DNA of 64,000 nt, taken from contig WRHY01000001.1 of NCBI GenBank assembly GCA_009783025.1, forward strand, positions 1 through 64,000, written 5' to 3'. Position 1 is the stretch's first letter. Each line of letters starts with the position of its first letter. Positions 62,927 to 64,000 of this stretch are shown here, piece by piece. The notes beneath the pieces are model-generated. The model saw only the letters and a list, made by a program, of their open reading frames with translations, searched no databases and had not been told where the DNA came from. The position numbers were made by a program, and so were the translations under genes. Origin of the DNA: Desulfovibrionaceae bacterium. GTDB taxonomy: Bacteria > Desulfobacterota > Desulfovibrionia > Desulfovibrionales > Desulfovibrionaceae.

Positions 62927-64000
62927 GTGTTCGGACGCCGTAAAACATCAGGAAGAACAAACAGCGCCGCCGGTAGAAAACAGACCGGAGTCTCGGCGCA
63001 TGGGCGGCGTTCCGCGACTTCAGACAAGGGAAAGAGCGGCCTCTTTTCCCGTCGTTCTTCCGCTGAAAATAAACGTACTCGTTCCGCGTCCAAACCGGCA
63101 ATGGAAAACGCCGCCCCGCGTGAAAGCCGTTGGGACTGGGGCCGGGTGCGGCTCTGGGCCGTGGCGGTCTGCTTTTCTTTACTCTGGGGCGCGCTTTGGG
63201 CTCGGGCTTATCATCTGCAAATTATTATGGGGCCGGAATACGCGGCTCTGGCCAAGCGGCAGCATACGACCAAGGAACAGGTTACCGGCGTGCGCGGCCA
63301 CATCATGGATCGCAACGGCAACGTGCTGGCCAGGAGCGTGGAATGCAGTTCCGTGGCGGCCAACCCGGCAAAAATTCAGGACAAGCAACAGGCGGCCTTG
63401 GCTCTGTCCAAGGCGCTGAAGCTGCCGGTTTCCCGTATTCTGGCCCAGTTGCAAGAGAAAAAGCAATTTGTCTGGCTGGCTCGCAAAATCGACTACCACA
63501 CGGCCGAGAGCATCAAAGCCCTGAACATTCCTGGGGTGTTTCTTGAAACCGAGTACGAGCGGGTTTATCCGTATAAGCATCTGGCCGGACAGTTGCTCGG
63601 CTTTGTGAATATCGACGACAAGGGCATTGAAGGTTTGGAAAAGGCCTTTGAAGGCGAGCTTTCCGGGCGTAGCGTGACCCGGATGGTGGAACGCGACGCT
63701 AGGGGCAACAGGCTCATGGCTGCGGGCACGGGTTCTTTGGTGGACCTGCGGGGCCGTAACATCCGGTTGACCCTTGACACCCAGGTCCAGTTTTTTGCCG
63801 AGGAAGCCCTGGCCGAGAACGTGGAAAAGTACGGAGCCCGCTGGGGTGGCTGTATAGTCGTGGATGTGCCCACAGGTGATATTCTGGCCTGGGCTCAGTA
63901 TCCTTTTTTTGATCCCAACAACACCAATGCAACGCCTCAGGCGGACCGCCGCAACCGGTTGGCCAGCGACATGCTGGAACAGGGGTCCACCATCAAGTCC
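62927..64000 (+). CDS. ftsI: Penicillin-binding protein FtsI/PBP3 (3' end cut by window)
   Basis: A class B penicillin-binding protein, the septal peptidoglycan transpeptidase. The first 358 residues are visible. A basic, Ser/Arg-rich cytoplasmic tail of about 60 residues precedes one transmembrane helix (WAVAVCFSLLWGALWARAY). The pedestal domain follows, with RGHIMDRNGNVLARSV and LLGFVNIDDKGIEGLEKAFE. The transpeptidase domain begins near RLTLDTQVQFFAEEAL. The window stops at GSTIKS, the SxxK active-site serine motif. The start is a GTG at 62927 with CAGGGA about eight bases upstream. The cytoplasmic tail is longer than in E. coli FtsI. Confidence 0.92.
   Translation, partial: MFGRRKTSGRTNSAAGRKQTGVSAHGRRSATSDKGKSGLFSRRSSAENKRTRSASKPAMENAAPRESRWDWGRVRLWAVAVCFSLLWGALWARAYHLQIIMGPEYAALAKRQHTTKEQVTGVRGHIMDRNGNVLARSVECSSVAANPAKIQDKQQAALALSKALKLPVSRILAQLQEKKQFVWLARKIDYHTAESIKALNIPGVFLETEYERVYPYKHLAGQLLGFVNIDDKGIEGLEKAFEGELSGRSVTRMVERDARGNRLMAAGTGSLVDLRGRNIRLTLDTQVQFFAEEALAENVEKYGARWGGCIVVDVPTGDILAWAQYPFFDPNNTNATPQADRRNRLASDMLEQGSTIKS

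Overview
The window is about 64 kb of a dense, moderately GC-rich bacterial chromosome. The sulfate-respiration block (aprBA followed by qmoABC and qmoD), the HdrA-like and Hdr/MvhD-like redox subunits, and an EPSP-synthase-like gene of the atypical Desulfovibrio kind point to a sulfate-reducing Desulfovibrionaceae (Desulfovibrio in the broad sense). The species cannot be named from the sequence. I found no rRNA, tRNA, CRISPR array, transposase or prophage structural gene.

Layout. 1-6.5 kb: the end of an unknown gene, a secreted-looking lysozyme-fold protein, then a leftward run of antitoxin, Doc toxin, UvrD-type helicase and a ThiL/class II aldolase fusion that overlap or nearly touch. 6.5-8.3 kb: an A+T-richer patch with an XRE regulator, a consensus promoter with a palindromic operator candidate, and a methyltransferase. 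8.3-12.6 kb: RNase E/G, QueH and HemW. 12.8-19.5 kb (leftward): GT9 and CgeB-type glycosyltransferases, a FapA-like protein, a STAS protein and an acyl-CoA ligase. 19.7-21.8 kb: a small coiled-coil ORF and a chorismate-mutase-like/EPSPS-like fusion. 22.1-30.6 kb: aprBA and qmoABCD, the electron and catalytic module that reduces APS to sulfite. 30.8-34.7 kb: a 1301-residue hybrid histidine kinase with three related GAF units. 34.9-38.6 kb: metK, rsmD-coaD, miaA. 38.6-44.5 kb (leftward): cobM, cbiET, cbiD, murI, pdxY, and an isochorismatase-type hydrolase. 44.7-50.3 kb (leftward): type III glutamine synthetase, a small secreted protein, a VWA-OmpA protein, and a dihydrolipoamide dehydrogenase. 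50.5-56.6 kb: a structured leader with terminator, then carB-kdsD-der. 56.8-60.7 kb: a PAS histidine kinase, cbiH, tyrS. 60.8-64 kb: the start of the dcw cell-division cluster (MraZ boxes, mraZ, rsmH, ftsL, ftsI), cut at the ftsI SxxK motif.

The most distinctive non-coding content is three families of structured intergenic repeats. (1) A composite of about four hairpins in fixed order (about 12.65, 30.61, 56.60 and 62.68 kb) whose stems change sequence while staying paired. (2) An element of about 85 bp with CCAGTGG/CCACTGG-type ends that directly follows two of those composites, one of them inside the ftsL-ftsI gap. (3) A long-hairpin element with a conserved core (36.1, 37.5 and 42.0 kb), one copy of which appears to supply the ribosome binding site, start codon and first 12 codons of cbiD. 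Other leads are two unusual gene fusions (ThiL-aldolase; chorismate-mutase-like plus EPSPS-like with lost signature motifs), the attenuator-like leader of carB, and hairpins abutting the starts of cbiH and aprB.
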